A DNA stretch of 64,000 nucleotides, taken from Rufibacter latericius (GTDB taxonomy: Bacteria; Bacteroidota; Bacteroidia; Cytophagales; Hymenobacteraceae). The position numbers and the translations under genes were made by a program. The notes under the pieces are model-generated. The model did not search any database. It was not told the origin of the DNA and saw nothing but the letters and a program-made list of their open reading frames with translations. The stretch covers positions 248,001 through 312,000 of the forward strand of contig NZ_RJJD01000002.1 of NCBI RefSeq assembly GCF_003721515.1. The letters are read 5' to 3'. This document shows, piece by piece, positions 1-8,334 of the stretch; position 1 is the stretch's first letter, and every line of letters starts with the position of its first letter.

Positions 1-2
1 AT

Positions 3-512
3 GCCCGGGCCATGGTGCGGGTATGCAAAGAAGAAAGCTTCCACCAACGCCAGGGCTTCGAGATCATGATGACCTTGTGCAACGGCGCTCCGGCTCAGAA
101 GAAAATGGCGCAGGAAGCCTTCAACCGTTGGTGGTGGCCCACGCTCATGATGTTCGGTCCTAAAGATTCTGAATCGCCGAACACTGAGCAATCCATGCGT
201 TGGAAAATCAAGCGGTTTACCAACGATGAGCTGCGACAGCGGTTCGTGGACATGATGGTACCGCAGGCCGAATTCCTGGGCCTCACCGTGCCAGACAAAG
301 ACCTGAAATGGAACGAAGCTAAAAACGGCTATGACTTCGGGGACGTGGACTGGGAAGAGTTCTGGAACGTGGTGAAAGGAAACGGTCCCTGCAACAAAGA
401 CCGCATCAATACCCGCGTGAAAGCCCACGAAGAAGGGGCCTGGGTGCGCGAAGCTGCCTTGGCACATGCCCAGAAACGTGTCCAGCGCGAAGCAGCAAAG
501 AATGTAGCTTAA
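3..512 (+). CDS. paaA: 1,2-phenylacetyl-CoA epoxidase subunit A, C-terminal part
   Basis: Catalytic subunit of the PaaABCDE multicomponent monooxygenase, which epoxidises the ring of phenylacetyl-CoA in the cytoplasm. The open frame runs in from the left edge (an in-frame ATG lies at 12), so about the first half of the roughly 310-residue protein is missing. The visible part carries the typical PaaA stretches [17 protein letters not shown], with a histidine of the diiron site region, then [34 protein letters not shown] and GAWVREA. It is followed 32 nt later by paaB in the usual order. Identification is by close resemblance to known PaaA. Confidence 0.95.
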   Translation, partial: ARAMVRVCKEESFHQRQGFEIMMTLCNGAPAQKKMAQEAFNRWWWPTLMMFGPKDSESPNTEQSMRWKIKRFTNDELRQRFVDMMVPQAEFLGLTVPDKDLKWNEAKNGYDFGDVDWEEFWNVVKGNGPCNKDRINTRVKAHEEGAWVREAALAHAQKRVQREAAKNVA

Positions 513-544
513 CCTTTTCCTTCACTCCATCAACAATACAAACA

Positions 545-835
545 ATGAGTCAGCAGAAAGAATGGCCCCTGTGGGAAGTCTTCATCAGAAGCAGACAGGG
601 CCTTGACCATAAACACGTAGGCAGTTTGCATGCCGCAGATGCCGAGATGGCTATACAGAACGCCCGCGATGTGTACACTCGCCGCATGGAAGGGGTGAGC
701 ATCTGGGTGGTGGAGTCAAAGCACGTGCACGCCTCAAACCCAGACGAAGCCGCCGCTTTCTTTGATCCCGCCAACGACAAAGTGTACCGTCACCCCACGT
801 TCTACGAGGTGCCCGCCGAAATCAAAAATATGTAA
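545..835 (+). CDS. paaB: 1,2-phenylacetyl-CoA epoxidase subunit B
   Basis: Small non-catalytic subunit of the phenylacetyl-CoA epoxidase, thought to bridge the PaaAC catalytic core. The product is 96 residues, the usual PaaB length. It begins WPLWEVFIRSRQGLDHKHVG and contains the family sequence LHAADAEMAIQNARDVYTRR. It lies between paaA and paaC, with 5 nt between its stop and the paaC ATG, so the three are almost certainly cotranscribed. Confidence 0.95.
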   Translation: MSQQKEWPLWEVFIRSRQGLDHKHVGSLHAADAEMAIQNARDVYTRRMEGVSIWVVESKHVHASNPDEAAAFFDPANDKVYRHPTFYEVPAEIKNM

Positions 836-840
836 GCCCC

Positions 841-1644
841 ATGGATTTACAGCACACCCCCACGGTTCACCTGCAGAACTATTCCCCCGAGCTTCGGGCG
901 CAGTTACTGGACTACACTCTGCAACTCGCAGATACTAGCTTAATCTTAGGCCATCGTTTGTCTGAGTGGTGTGGTCACGGCCCTATATTGGAGCAGGATC
1001 TTGCCATGGCCAACATCGCCCTTGATCTGATAGGAGAGACCCGCAGCCTGTACCAATACGCCGCCGAGCTGGAGAGCCAGGGCCGTACCGAAGATGACTT
1101 GGCCTATCTCCGGGAAGCCGTGGAGTACAAGAATCCCTTGCTGGTGGAACAGCCTAACGGTGATTTTGGAGATACGGTAATGCGTCAGTTTATCTTTGAC
1201 GGTTTTCACTTCTTTTTGCTAAAAGACCTGCAAAACAGTCCAGATTCCGGATTGGCAGGCATCGCGGCGAAATCGTTCAAAGAAGCCAGCTACCACATCA
1301 AATGGAGCTCAGAATGGATCATCCGCTTGGGCGATGGCACCGAGGAAAGCAAACGCCGGATTCAGAAGTCCCTGGAAAATCTCTGGATGTATTCGGGGGA
1401 GCTCTTTTCCATGACTCACACCGAAGAACAACTTTCGCAAGCCGGCCTCATTCCGGATTACCGCACGTTGCAACCCCAATGGGAAGCCCACGTGGGAAAA
1501 GTATTTGCTGAGGCAACCCTTGAAGTGCCCCAGAACGTGTTCATGCAGAAAGGCGGGAAAACCGGTCGGCACACCGAACACTTAGGCTACCTGCTTACGG
1601 AACTGCAATACCTGCAGCGTGCCTACCCAGGCCTGGAATGGTAA
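841..1644 (+). CDS. paaC: 1,2-phenylacetyl-CoA epoxidase subunit C
   Basis: Structural ferritin-like partner of PaaA in the phenylacetyl-CoA epoxidase. The 267-residue length is normal. Around residues 37-63 it has LGHRLSEWCGHGPILEQD and MANIALDLIGETRSLYQYAA, then helices with SYHIKWSSEWIIRLGDGTEES near 150-170 and the C-terminal GRHTEHLGYLLTELQYLQR. PaaC generally lacks a full diiron site and stabilises PaaA. The gene starts 5 nt after paaB and is followed by DGP palindrome copy 1 before paaD. Confidence 0.95.
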   Translation: MDLQHTPTVHLQNYSPELRAQLLDYTLQLADTSLILGHRLSEWCGHGPILEQDLAMANIALDLIGETRSLYQYAAELESQGRTEDDLAYLREAVEYKNPLLVEQPNGDFGDTVMRQFIFDGFHFFLLKDLQNSPDSGLAGIAAKSFKEASYHIKWSSEWIIRLGDGTEESKRRIQKSLENLWMYSGELFSMTHTEEQLSQAGLIPDYRTLQPQWEAHVGKVFAEATLEVPQNVFMQKGGKTGRHTEHLGYLLTELQYLQRAYPGLEW

Positions 1645-1652
1645 GGTGATTC

Positions 1653-1682
1653 TGACCTGTTTTCCAGAAGATTGCCTCAAAG
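1653..1682. repeat. DGP palindrome copy 1 (paaC/paaD gap)
   Basis: Imperfect copy: left half GACCTGTTTTC, spacer CA, right half GAAGATTGCCTC. It starts 8 nt after the paaC stop, inside an operon. Confidence 0.7.
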
Positions 1683-1749
1683 CAGCGAATGCTTACTTAA
1701 ACAAACCAATGGCCTTGTGCCTGAACACCTGCAAATAGCCTTTAAAGAA

Positions 1750-2241
1750 GTGACCACCGAAACCCACATCTGGAAACTGCTGGAAGATGTCTCTGACCCG
1801 GAGATTCCCGTGCTGAGCATCCTGGATTTGGGCGTTCTCAAGAAGGTACAGGTGCAGGAAGACGGAAAAGTGCAGGTGACCATCACGCCCACTTACTCAG
1901 GTTGCCCGGCCATGAACACCATCGCCGCGGATATTCGGCTGAAGCTATTGGCCGAGGGGTTCAAAGACGTGGTGGTGAACCTACAACTCAGCCCTGCCTG
2001 GACCACTGATTGGCTTTCGGAGGATGGTCGGCGGAAGTTGGAGGAATACGGCATTGCTCCGCCGGTTGAGCCCGATGGAGACATTCATGCGCTTTTCGGG
2101 AGAGATACAGTAGTGCGGTGTCCGGTTTGTCAATCAGAAAACACTAAATTAGTAAGCCAGTTCGGTTCTACTTCCTGTAAGGCGCATTACCAGTGCAACG
2201 CCTGCCTGGAACCCTTTGACTATTTCAAGTGCCTCAAATAA
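1750..2241 (+). CDS. paaD: 1,2-phenylacetyl-CoA epoxidase subunit D (Fe-S assembly-like)
   Basis: Maturation factor of the epoxidase, a MIP18/SufT-like domain followed by a zinc-ribbon tail. Visible motifs are DPEIPVLSILDLGVLKKV, TPTYSGCPAMNTI and LSPAWTTDWLSEDGRRKLEE, then CPVC and CNAC cysteine pairs and the terminal FDYFKCLK typical of PaaD. The frame stays open up to a TTG at 1672, but that start would run into the DGP palindrome that otherwise lies between genes. The GTG at 1750 gives 163 residues, close to known PaaD; a GTG at 1717 is the other option. The exact start is unsure. Confidence 0.92.
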   Translation: MTTETHIWKLLEDVSDPEIPVLSILDLGVLKKVQVQEDGKVQVTITPTYSGCPAMNTIAADIRLKLLAEGFKDVVVNLQLSPAWTTDWLSEDGRRKLEEYGIAPPVEPDGDIHALFGRDTVVRCPVCQSENTKLVSQFGSTSCKAHYQCNACLEPFDYFKCLK

Positions 2242-2245
2242 AACT

Positions 2246-3031
2246 ATGACCCAAAGCAATTTTATTATCTACTCTTTGGAGAACGGCGTGGCAAGGCTCA
2301 CCTTAAACCGGCCCAACGTCTTCAACAGTTTCAACCGCGAGATGGCCTTGGCCTTGCAGGCCCGTTTGCAGGAAATCGCCCTAGACGAGGCCGTACGAGC
2401 GGTGGTACTTACCGGAGAAGGAAAGGCTTTCTGTGCCGGTCAGGATCTCGCCGAAGCCACCGGACCTGAGAGTCTGGAGATTTCCCAGATTGTGGTACAG
2501 CACTACAACCCCATCATTTTGCTGCTGCGCCAATTAAACAAACCCGTGATCGCTGCGGTGAATGGCGTTGCCGCCGGAGCCGGGGCAAATCTGGCGTTAG
2601 CCTGTGACCTGGTAGTGGCCAAAGAATCATCCTCGTTTATCCAGGCTTTCAGCAAAATAGGCTTGATTCCTGACAGCGCCGGCACCTTTTTCCTGCCCCG
2701 TTTAATTGGGCAACAACGGGCTTCGGCCCTGATGATGACCGGTGACAAGGTAAGCGCCCCTGAGGCTATGCAAATGGGCATGATTTACAAGGTTTTCCCT
2801 GACGATTCTTTTGACAGCGAGGTAACTGCTTTGGCCCTGAAAATGGCCCAAATGCCTACCAAAGGCCTGGCGTACACCAAGCAGTTGCTGAACGTCACTT
2901 TTGAAAATACCTTAGCCGAGCAACTGGAACAGGAAGCCGTTTTTCAGCAGAAAGCCGGGCAAACCCAGGACTTTAAGGAAGGAGTAGAGGCCTTCATTCA
3001 GAAACGTAAACCAAACTTCACAGGCCAATGA
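2246..3031 (+). CDS. paaG: 2-(1,2-epoxy-1,2-dihydrophenyl)acetyl-CoA isomerase
   Basis: Crotonase-fold enzyme that converts ring-1,2-epoxyphenylacetyl-CoA to oxepin-CoA. It has 261 residues from the ATG at 2246; an upstream TTG at 2216 overlaps the paaD end and is not needed. FCAGQDLAEATG and the oxyanion-hole region NGVAAGAGANLALACD are visible. The classical hydratase glutamates are absent, while GLIPDSAGTFFLPRL keeps the aspartate (about residue 143) that PaaG isomerases use. This points to PaaG rather than a hydratase. Its stop overlaps the paaH start as ATGA. Confidence 0.9.
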   Translation: MTQSNFIIYSLENGVARLTLNRPNVFNSFNREMALALQARLQEIALDEAVRAVVLTGEGKAFCAGQDLAEATGPESLEISQIVVQHYNPIILLLRQLNKPVIAAVNGVAAGAGANLALACDLVVAKESSSFIQAFSKIGLIPDSAGTFFLPRLIGQQRASALMMTGDKVSAPEAMQMGMIYKVFPDDSFDSEVTALALKMAQMPTKGLAYTKQLLNVTFENTLAEQLEQEAVFQQKAGQTQDFKEGVEAFIQKRKPNFTGQ

Positions 3032-4203
3032 TCATCGGGATTATAGGAAGCGGAGCCATGGGCGCCGGCATTGCGCAAGTCATCGCCTCGGCGGGTAATA
3101 AAGTGTATCTGTTAGACAAAAACGGCCAGGCGTTGGAACGGGCCGCCAAAAGCATCAAAGACTCCCTCCGGAAACTATCCTTTAAAGGGAAACTCTCGGA
3201 GAACCAAGCGGCAGAAATCCAGGATCGGCTAAACTTTACTGAGAACCATCAGGATTTCGGGGATTGTGACCTGGTACTGGAAGCCGTGGTGGAGGACCTG
3301 GAGGTAAAGCAGAACCTGTTCAGGGAAGTGGAAATGATTGTACCAGAGACCTGTATCCTAGCTACCAACACTTCTTCTTTGTCCATCGCTTCCATTGCCG
3401 CGGCCTGTGAGAAACCCGAGCGCGTGGTCGGGATTCATTTTTTTAACCCGGCACCATTGATGCCGTTGGTGGAGATCATTCCGGCTGTGCAAACCCGTGA
3501 AGGTTTGGCTCAGGAAATCAAGAACATGGTGCAGTCCTGGGGCAAGCTGCCGGTCATCACCAAAGATACTCCTGGCTTCATCGTGAACCGAGTAGCCCGT
3601 CCGTTTTACGGTGAGGCCATAAGGCTGTACGAAGAAGGCATCGCCGACATTGCTACCATAGATTGGGCCATGACGGAGTTAGGCGGATTCAAAATGGGGC
3701 CTTTCACCTTGATGGACTTCATCGGGCACGACGTGAACTACCGCGTCACTGAATCGGTTTTCACGTCCTTTTTCTTTGATCCCCGCTATAAACCCTCTTT
3801 TACCCAGAAGCGGTTGTTTGAGGCAGGCTTTTTTGGTCAGAAAACGGGCCGAGGTTTTTACGATTACCGCGAAGGCGTTGCCCGTCCTGAACCAATTAAA
3901 GACGAAGAACTGGGCCGGTACATCCTGAACCGCATCCTGGCCATGTTAATCAACGAAGCCATTGATGCCTTGGCCCTGAACGTGGCCTCCAAAGAAGACC
4001 TGGAACTTGCCATGACCAAAGGCGTGAATTACCCCAAAGGTTTACTGGCCTGGGCCGATGAACTTGGCCTGGAGCATGTATTAGCCAACCTGGACGGCCT
4101 CTATAAAGAATACCACGAGGACCGCTACCGGGCAAGTCCGCTCCTGAGGAAAATGGTCCGTGAGAATACTAGCTTCTTTCCAGATACTCAGCAAGGGGTT
4201 TAG
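3028..4203 (+). CDS. paaH: 3-hydroxyadipyl-CoA dehydrogenase
   Basis: NAD-dependent oxidation of 3-hydroxyadipyl-CoA to 3-oxoadipyl-CoA. The N-terminal Rossmann motif GSGAMGAGIAQVIASAGN is at residues 7-24. The 3HCDH signature lies in NTSSLSIASIA and VGIHFFNPAPLMPLVEII, with the catalytic His in GIHFFNP, followed by DTPGFIVNRVARPFYGEA. Two C-terminal 3HCDH domains follow (GGFKMGPFTLMDFIGHDVNY and KGVNYPKGLLAWADELG). The length of 391 is shorter than the roughly 475 of E. coli PaaH but common in Bacteroidota. Its start overlaps paaG by 4 nt. Confidence 0.9.
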   Translation: MIIGIIGSGAMGAGIAQVIASAGNKVYLLDKNGQALERAAKSIKDSLRKLSFKGKLSENQAAEIQDRLNFTENHQDFGDCDLVLEAVVEDLEVKQNLFREVEMIVPETCILATNTSSLSIASIAAACEKPERVVGIHFFNPAPLMPLVEIIPAVQTREGLAQEIKNMVQSWGKLPVITKDTPGFIVNRVARPFYGEAIRLYEEGIADIATIDWAMTELGGFKMGPFTLMDFIGHDVNYRVTESVFTSFFFDPRYKPSFTQKRLFEAGFFGQKTGRGFYDYREGVARPEPIKDEELGRYILNRILAMLINEAIDALALNVASKEDLELAMTKGVNYPKGLLAWADELGLEHVLANLDGLYKEYHEDRYRASPLLRKMVRENTSFFPDTQQGV

Positions 4204-4231
4204 GACCTACTTTGCGGAAAACAGGCTCTAA
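4202..4231. repeat. DGP palindrome copy 2 (paaH/paaJ gap)
   Basis: Left AGGACCTACTTT, right AAAACAGGCTCTAA. It overlaps the last bases of the paaH stop codon. Confidence 0.7.
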
Positions 4232-4286
4232 GCTCAATTATAATTTGAGCCATTACAAGATTCAAGCATAAACCGGCACACAAAAG

Positions 4287-4301
4287 GTGGCTTAAAGCCA
4301 C
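4287..4301. promoter_or_regulatory. Perfect palindrome before paaJ
   Basis: GTGGCTTAAAGCCAC is a 15-base perfect palindrome ending 13 nt before the paaJ ATG. It could be an operator or a small hairpin over the leader. The only support is its symmetry and position. Confidence 0.35.
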
Positions 4302-4314
4302 GGAATAAACAAAC

Positions 4315-5520
4315 ATGAAGCAAGCATACCTAGTAGACGGCATCCGCACGCCCATCGGGAATTTTGGAGGAACTCTGGCCATGGTGCGTCCTGATGATTT
4401 AGGAGCCCTCGTGATTCAGGAACTGATGAAGCGAAACCCATCCGTTGATCCGGCCGCTATTGCCGATGTTATTATGGGCTGCGCGAACCAAGCCGGGGAA
4501 GATAACCGAAACGTGGCCCGCATGTCGCTGCTCCTAGCGGGTTTGCCCTTCTCCGTACCCGGCGAAACTGTGAACCGGCTGTGTGCCTCGGGGTTGTCAG
4601 CCGCAGTGGCAGCGGCCCGTGGTATTCAGTGCGGAGACGGAGACCTGTTCATCGCCGGAGGGCTTGAAAACATGACCCGCGGACCTTGGGTGATCTCCAA
4701 AACCAGCACGCCTTTCGGTCGCGATGCTCAGATGTATGACTCCAGCTTCGGCTGGCGGTTCGTAAACCCCAAAATTCATGAGGTATTCGGCACCGATGGA
4801 ATGGGCGAAACCGCCGAGAACCTGGCCCGCCGGGAAGGCATCAGCCGCGAAGACCAGGATGCGTTTGCTATGTGGTCTCAGCAAAAAGCCGCGAAAGCGC
4901 AAGAAGCCGGAAGGTTTATTGAAGAGATTGTGCCGGTCAAGGTTCCTCAGAAAAAAGGAGCCTTTAAGGTTTTTGCCCTGGATGAATTCATCAAACCTAC
5001 CACCAGCCTGGAGGTATTGGCCAAACTGAAACCCGCCTTCCACAAAGAAGGGACCGTGACCGCCGGCAATGCCTCAGGGCTGAACGACGGAGCGGCCGCG
5101 CTTTTATTCGCCTCGGAAGAAGGACTTAAAAAATATAATCTTACACCCAAAGCCCGCTACGTTTCCATGGGTGCGGCTGGAGTTGAACCGAAATACATGG
5201 GCATGGGTCCGGTGCCTGCCACCCAGATGGCACTTCAGAATGCCGGACTCACCCTGAACGACATAGACCTGATTGAGATCAACGAAGCCTTTGCCTCGCA
5301 GGTGCTGACCTGTACCCGGGCATTAGGTTTGGATGACCATGACCCTAGAATCAACCCAAATGGTGGCGCTATAGCCTTGGGTCACCCTCTGGGCATGAGC
5401 GGAGCCAGAATCCTGAACTCGGCGGCCCTTGAACTGCACAGACAAAACAAGCGCTATGCCTTGATAACCATGTGCGTGGGCGTGGGGCAGGGATACGCCG
5501 CTATCATTGAACGGGTATGA
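4315..5520 (+). CDS. paaJ: 3-oxoadipyl-CoA thiolase
   Basis: Cleaves 3-oxoadipyl-CoA to succinyl-CoA and acetyl-CoA, the last step of phenylacetate catabolism, and may also act on 3-oxo-5,6-dehydrosuberyl-CoA. It is a 401-residue thiolase with the nucleophile Cys in [16 protein letters not shown] near residue 90, EINEAFASQ, the His in [17 protein letters not shown] near 355, and the C-terminal [13 protein letters not shown] with the second catalytic Cys. The N-terminus [15 protein letters not shown] and ENMTRGPWV are PcaF/PaaJ-like. It ends in an ATGA overlap with paaY. Confidence 0.92.
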   Translation: MKQAYLVDGIRTPIGNFGGTLAMVRPDDLGALVIQELMKRNPSVDPAAIADVIMGCANQAGEDNRNVARMSLLLAGLPFSVPGETVNRLCASGLSAAVAAARGIQCGDGDLFIAGGLENMTRGPWVISKTSTPFGRDAQMYDSSFGWRFVNPKIHEVFGTDGMGETAENLARREGISREDQDAFAMWSQQKAAKAQEAGRFIEEIVPVKVPQKKGAFKVFALDEFIKPTTSLEVLAKLKPAFHKEGTVTAGNASGLNDGAAALLFASEEGLKKYNLTPKARYVSMGAAGVEPKYMGMGPVPATQMALQNAGLTLNDIDLIEINEAFASQVLTCTRALGLDDHDPRINPNGGAIALGHPLGMSGARILNSAALELHRQNKRYALITMCVGVGQGYAAIIERV

Positions 5521-6113
5521 TCTACGAATTCAACGGTTACGTTCCGGTCGTCCACGAGAGTGCTTTTGTGCATCCACAGGCAACCGTTACCGGTAATGTG
5601 ATTATCGGGAGGAACGTGTACGTGGGACCGGGCGCCGCTATCAGGGGCGATTGGGGCGAGATCATCATTGAAGACAATTGCAACGTGCAGGAAAACTGTA
5701 CCCTCCATATGTTTCCGGGTACCACGGTGCTTCTGAAGGAAATGGCCCACATCGGGCACGGAGCAATCATCCATGGGGCCACCATCGGAAGAAACGTGAT
5801 GGTAGGCATGAATGCTGTGGTGATGGACCGCGTAGAGATTGGTGATGAAAGCATCGTAGGGGCGCTTTGCTTTGTGCGGGCCGATGAAAAAATTCCGCCC
5901 AGGAGCGTAGTGGTAGGCAATCCGCATAAGATTGTGAAAGAGGTAAGCGAGGAGATGCTCAGCTGGAAAACCGAGGGCACTAAAATCTACATGCAACTTC
6001 CCGCCGATTGCCATACCACTTTAAAGCCTTGCGAACCCCTGCGGGAAGTTCCGGAAAACCGAAAAAGGCAGGAACCCAGCTACCAAACCTGGAACGAGCG
6101 AAAGAGCGAATAG
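5517..6113 (+). CDS. paaY: PaaY-type hexapeptide-repeat protein (gamma-carbonic-anhydrase fold)
   Basis: Left-handed beta-helix protein of the gamma-carbonic anhydrase/PaaY family. PaaY is described as a thioesterase that rescues the paa pathway from dead-end CoA esters. The 198 residues contain hexapeptide turns (VTGNVIIGRNVYVGPGA, GAAIRGDWGEIIIEDNCNVQ), the metal-ligand-like HIGHGAIIHGATIGRNVMVG, and the PaaY-like tail region EGTKIYMQLPADC. It overlaps paaJ by 4 nt, so the two are translationally coupled. Confidence 0.85.
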   Translation: MIYEFNGYVPVVHESAFVHPQATVTGNVIIGRNVYVGPGAAIRGDWGEIIIEDNCNVQENCTLHMFPGTTVLLKEMAHIGHGAIIHGATIGRNVMVGMNAVVMDRVEIGDESIVGALCFVRADEKIPPRSVVVGNPHKIVKEVSEEMLSWKTEGTKIYMQLPADCHTTLKPCEPLREVPENRKRQEPSYQTWNERKSE

Positions 6114-6121
6114 TGGTCTAA

Positions 6122-6155
6122 TTTCGGCCTGTTTTCCCGAAAACAGCCTCAAAAC
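6122..6155. repeat. DGP palindrome copy 3 (paaY/paaZ gap)
   Basis: Strong copy: CGGCCTGTTTTC, spacer CC, GAAAACAGCCTCAAAAC. It begins 8 nt after the paaY stop. Confidence 0.85.
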
Positions 6156-6222
6156 CTACGGAAGCTTTTGTTCAAAGCTTGCAGATCAACCCATTTACCA
6201 TCAGCAACTAACAACCAAAAAT

Positions 6223-8274
6223 ATGACCGCAGTATTACAGAATTTTGCCATGGGGCAATGGACCCCGGGTTCTGGAAAAGAAAGCGAGATAGTGGATGCC
6301 GTCACGGGCGACCTGATTTGCGTGGCGTACAGCGGCGGACTTGATTTTAACGCCATGATGGAGTACGCCCGGACTAAAGGAAACCGATCCCTCCGGAAAA
6401 TGACTTTCCAGGAACGCGGTCGCATGCTAAAAGCCTTGGCGCTGCACCTGCAGGAAAAAAAGGAAGACTTCTATAAACTGAGTTACCGCACCGGAGCCAC
6501 CCGCGCCGATAGCTGGGTAGACATTGAAGGCGGCATCGGGAATTTATTTGCGTATGCCTCGCTGCGCAAACAGTTTCCAGATAAGCCCTATTTTGTAGAG
6601 GATGAACCGGTTGGTTTGTCTAAGGGCGGCACGTTTATGGGTCACCACATCCTGGTTCCTAAAGAAGGGGTGGCGGTGCACATCAACGCCTACAACTTTC
6701 CGGTGTGGGGCATGCTGGAGAAAATTGCCGTGAACCTGTTAGCGGGCATGCCCGCCATTGTAAAACCGGCGCCCATCACGGCTTTTCTAACCGAAGCTGT
6801 GGTTCGGGAAATCATCGCTTCTAAGTTATTGCCCGAGGGTGCCTTACAACTGGTGACCGGCAACGGCGAAGGCATTCTGGACCACGTGACGTATCAAGAC
6901 GTGGTGACTTTTACGGGGTCGGCGCAGACAGGGCGATTGCTCAAAGCACATCCCCGGCTTATTCAGGAAGCGGTGCCTTTTACCATGGAAGCCGATTCAC
7001 TGAACAGTTCGGTTTTGGGCCAAGATGCGGTGCCCGGAACCCCTGAGTTCGATTTATTTATAAAGGAAATAAGGAAGGAGATCACGGCCAAAGCCGGGCA
7101 GAAATGTACCGCCATCCGCCGCGCGATTGTTCCCGAGAACCTGGTGGAGGATGTGCAGATTGCCTTGGGCAAGGAATTGTCCAAAACGGCCATCGGTAAT
7201 CCGCAAGCCGAAGGGGTTCGCATGGGATCTTTGGTAGGTCGCGAGCAACTAAAGAAACTTCGGGAGCAGGTGAAAGAACTGGCCAAACAGACGCCCATCA
7301 TCTACGGCGATCTGGACAAAGTGAACCTGATTGGGGCCGACCAGGAGAAAGGTGCCTTCATTTCGCCCATTGTGATGCTGAACCCCGAGCCGTTCAAATT
7401 TACCCACACCCACGAGGTAGAAGCTTTCGGGCCGGTGGCCACGCTCATGCCCTACAAGCACCTGGAGGAAGCCATAGAATTAACCAAGATGGGCAAAGGC
7501 TCCTTGGTGTCTTCCATTGCCACGGCAGACCCGACCATTGCGCAGGAATTTGCCATTGGGGCCGCCACGCACCACGGCCGCATTCTGGTACTGGACAATG
7601 CCTGCGCAAAGGAAAGCACTGGCCACGGTTCGCCCATGCCCATGCTCACGCACGGTGGTCCGGGCAGGGCCGGCGGCGGCGAAGAGATGGGAGGCATCCG
7701 GGGGGTGAAGCACTTCATGCAGCGCACCGCCATCCAAGGCTCGCCCACCATGATTACGGCTATCACCGGCGTCTACCAGCAAGGCGCCCAGCAGATCGAA
7801 AAAGACGTGCATCCGTTCCGGAAACACTTTGAGGAACTGGAGATCTCTGAGACTTGGGTAACCCACCGCCACACCGTAACCGAAGCTGATATCACCAACT
7901 TCGCGAACGTCTCTGGTGACCATTTCTACGCCCACGTTGACGCCACCTCCTTAGAAGGTACCTTGTTCACCGGCCGTGTGGCCCACGGCTACTACATCCT
8001 TTCCAAAGCCGCCGGGATGTTCGTTGACCCTAAAAAAGGCCCGGTCCTGCTGAACTACGGACTAGAGAACTGCCGCTTCACCAAACCGGTGTACCCTGGC
8101 ATGACCATCGGGGTGAAACTCACCGTGAAGGAGAAAGTAGGCCAGGAGAAACGTAGCGAGGAAGATGTGGCCAAGGGCATTGTGAAATGGCTCGTGGATG
8201 TGACCGATGAAACCGGCGAAACCGTGGCCATCGCCACCATCATGACCATGGTGAAAAAGCTGGATCAGAAGTAA
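6223..8274 (+). CDS. paaZ: Bifunctional oxepin-CoA hydrolase / 3-oxo-5,6-dehydrosuberyl-CoA semialdehyde dehydrogenase
   Basis: Opens the oxepin-CoA ring and oxidises the resulting aldehyde. Residues about 1-530 are an aldehyde dehydrogenase domain (NAYNFPVWGMLEKIAVNLLA, TFTGSAQTGRLL, catalytic Cys in AGQKCTAIRRA). Residues about 540-683 are a MaoC-type (R)-hydratase domain with the Asp/His dyad in NVSGDHFYAHVD and GRVAHGYYILSKAAG. The 683-residue length matches E. coli PaaZ. DGP copy 4 overlaps its stop codon. Confidence 0.95.
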   Translation: MTAVLQNFAMGQWTPGSGKESEIVDAVTGDLICVAYSGGLDFNAMMEYARTKGNRSLRKMTFQERGRMLKALALHLQEKKEDFYKLSYRTGATRADSWVDIEGGIGNLFAYASLRKQFPDKPYFVEDEPVGLSKGGTFMGHHILVPKEGVAVHINAYNFPVWGMLEKIAVNLLAGMPAIVKPAPITAFLTEAVVREIIASKLLPEGALQLVTGNGEGILDHVTYQDVVTFTGSAQTGRLLKAHPRLIQEAVPFTMEADSLNSSVLGQDAVPGTPEFDLFIKEIRKEITAKAGQKCTAIRRAIVPENLVEDVQIALGKELSKTAIGNPQAEGVRMGSLVGREQLKKLREQVKELAKQTPIIYGDLDKVNLIGADQEKGAFISPIVMLNPEPFKFTHTHEVEAFGPVATLMPYKHLEEAIELTKMGKGSLVSSIATADPTIAQEFAIGAATHHGRILVLDNACAKESTGHGSPMPMLTHGGPGRAGGGEEMGGIRGVKHFMQRTAIQGSPTMITAITGVYQQGAQQIEKDVHPFRKHFEELEISETWVTHRHTVTEADITNFANVSGDHFYAHVDATSLEGTLFTGRVAHGYYILSKAAGMFVDPKKGPVLLNYGLENCRFTKPVYPGMTIGVKLTVKEKVGQEKRSEEDVAKGIVKWLVDVTDETGETVAIATIMTMVKKLDQK

Positions 8275-8302
8275 GGCCGTTTTCCAGAAAACAGGCCAAA
8301 AG
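8273..8302. repeat. DGP palindrome copy 4 (paaZ 3' end)
   Basis: Strong copy: AAGGCCGTTTTC, spacer CA, GAAAACAGGCCAAAAG. It shares bases with the paaZ stop codon. Confidence 0.85.
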
Positions 8303-8334
8303 CAAATAAACAGAACCTATTTCCACCCAAATAC

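Noticed and set aside
1672-1749. N-terminal extension of paaD from a TTG start
   Set aside because: The TTG lies in DGP copy 1, and the extra residues do not resemble PaaD N-termini.
2216-2245. N-terminal extension of paaG from a TTG start
   Set aside because: It overlaps the conserved C-terminus of paaD; the ATG at 2246 gives the family length.
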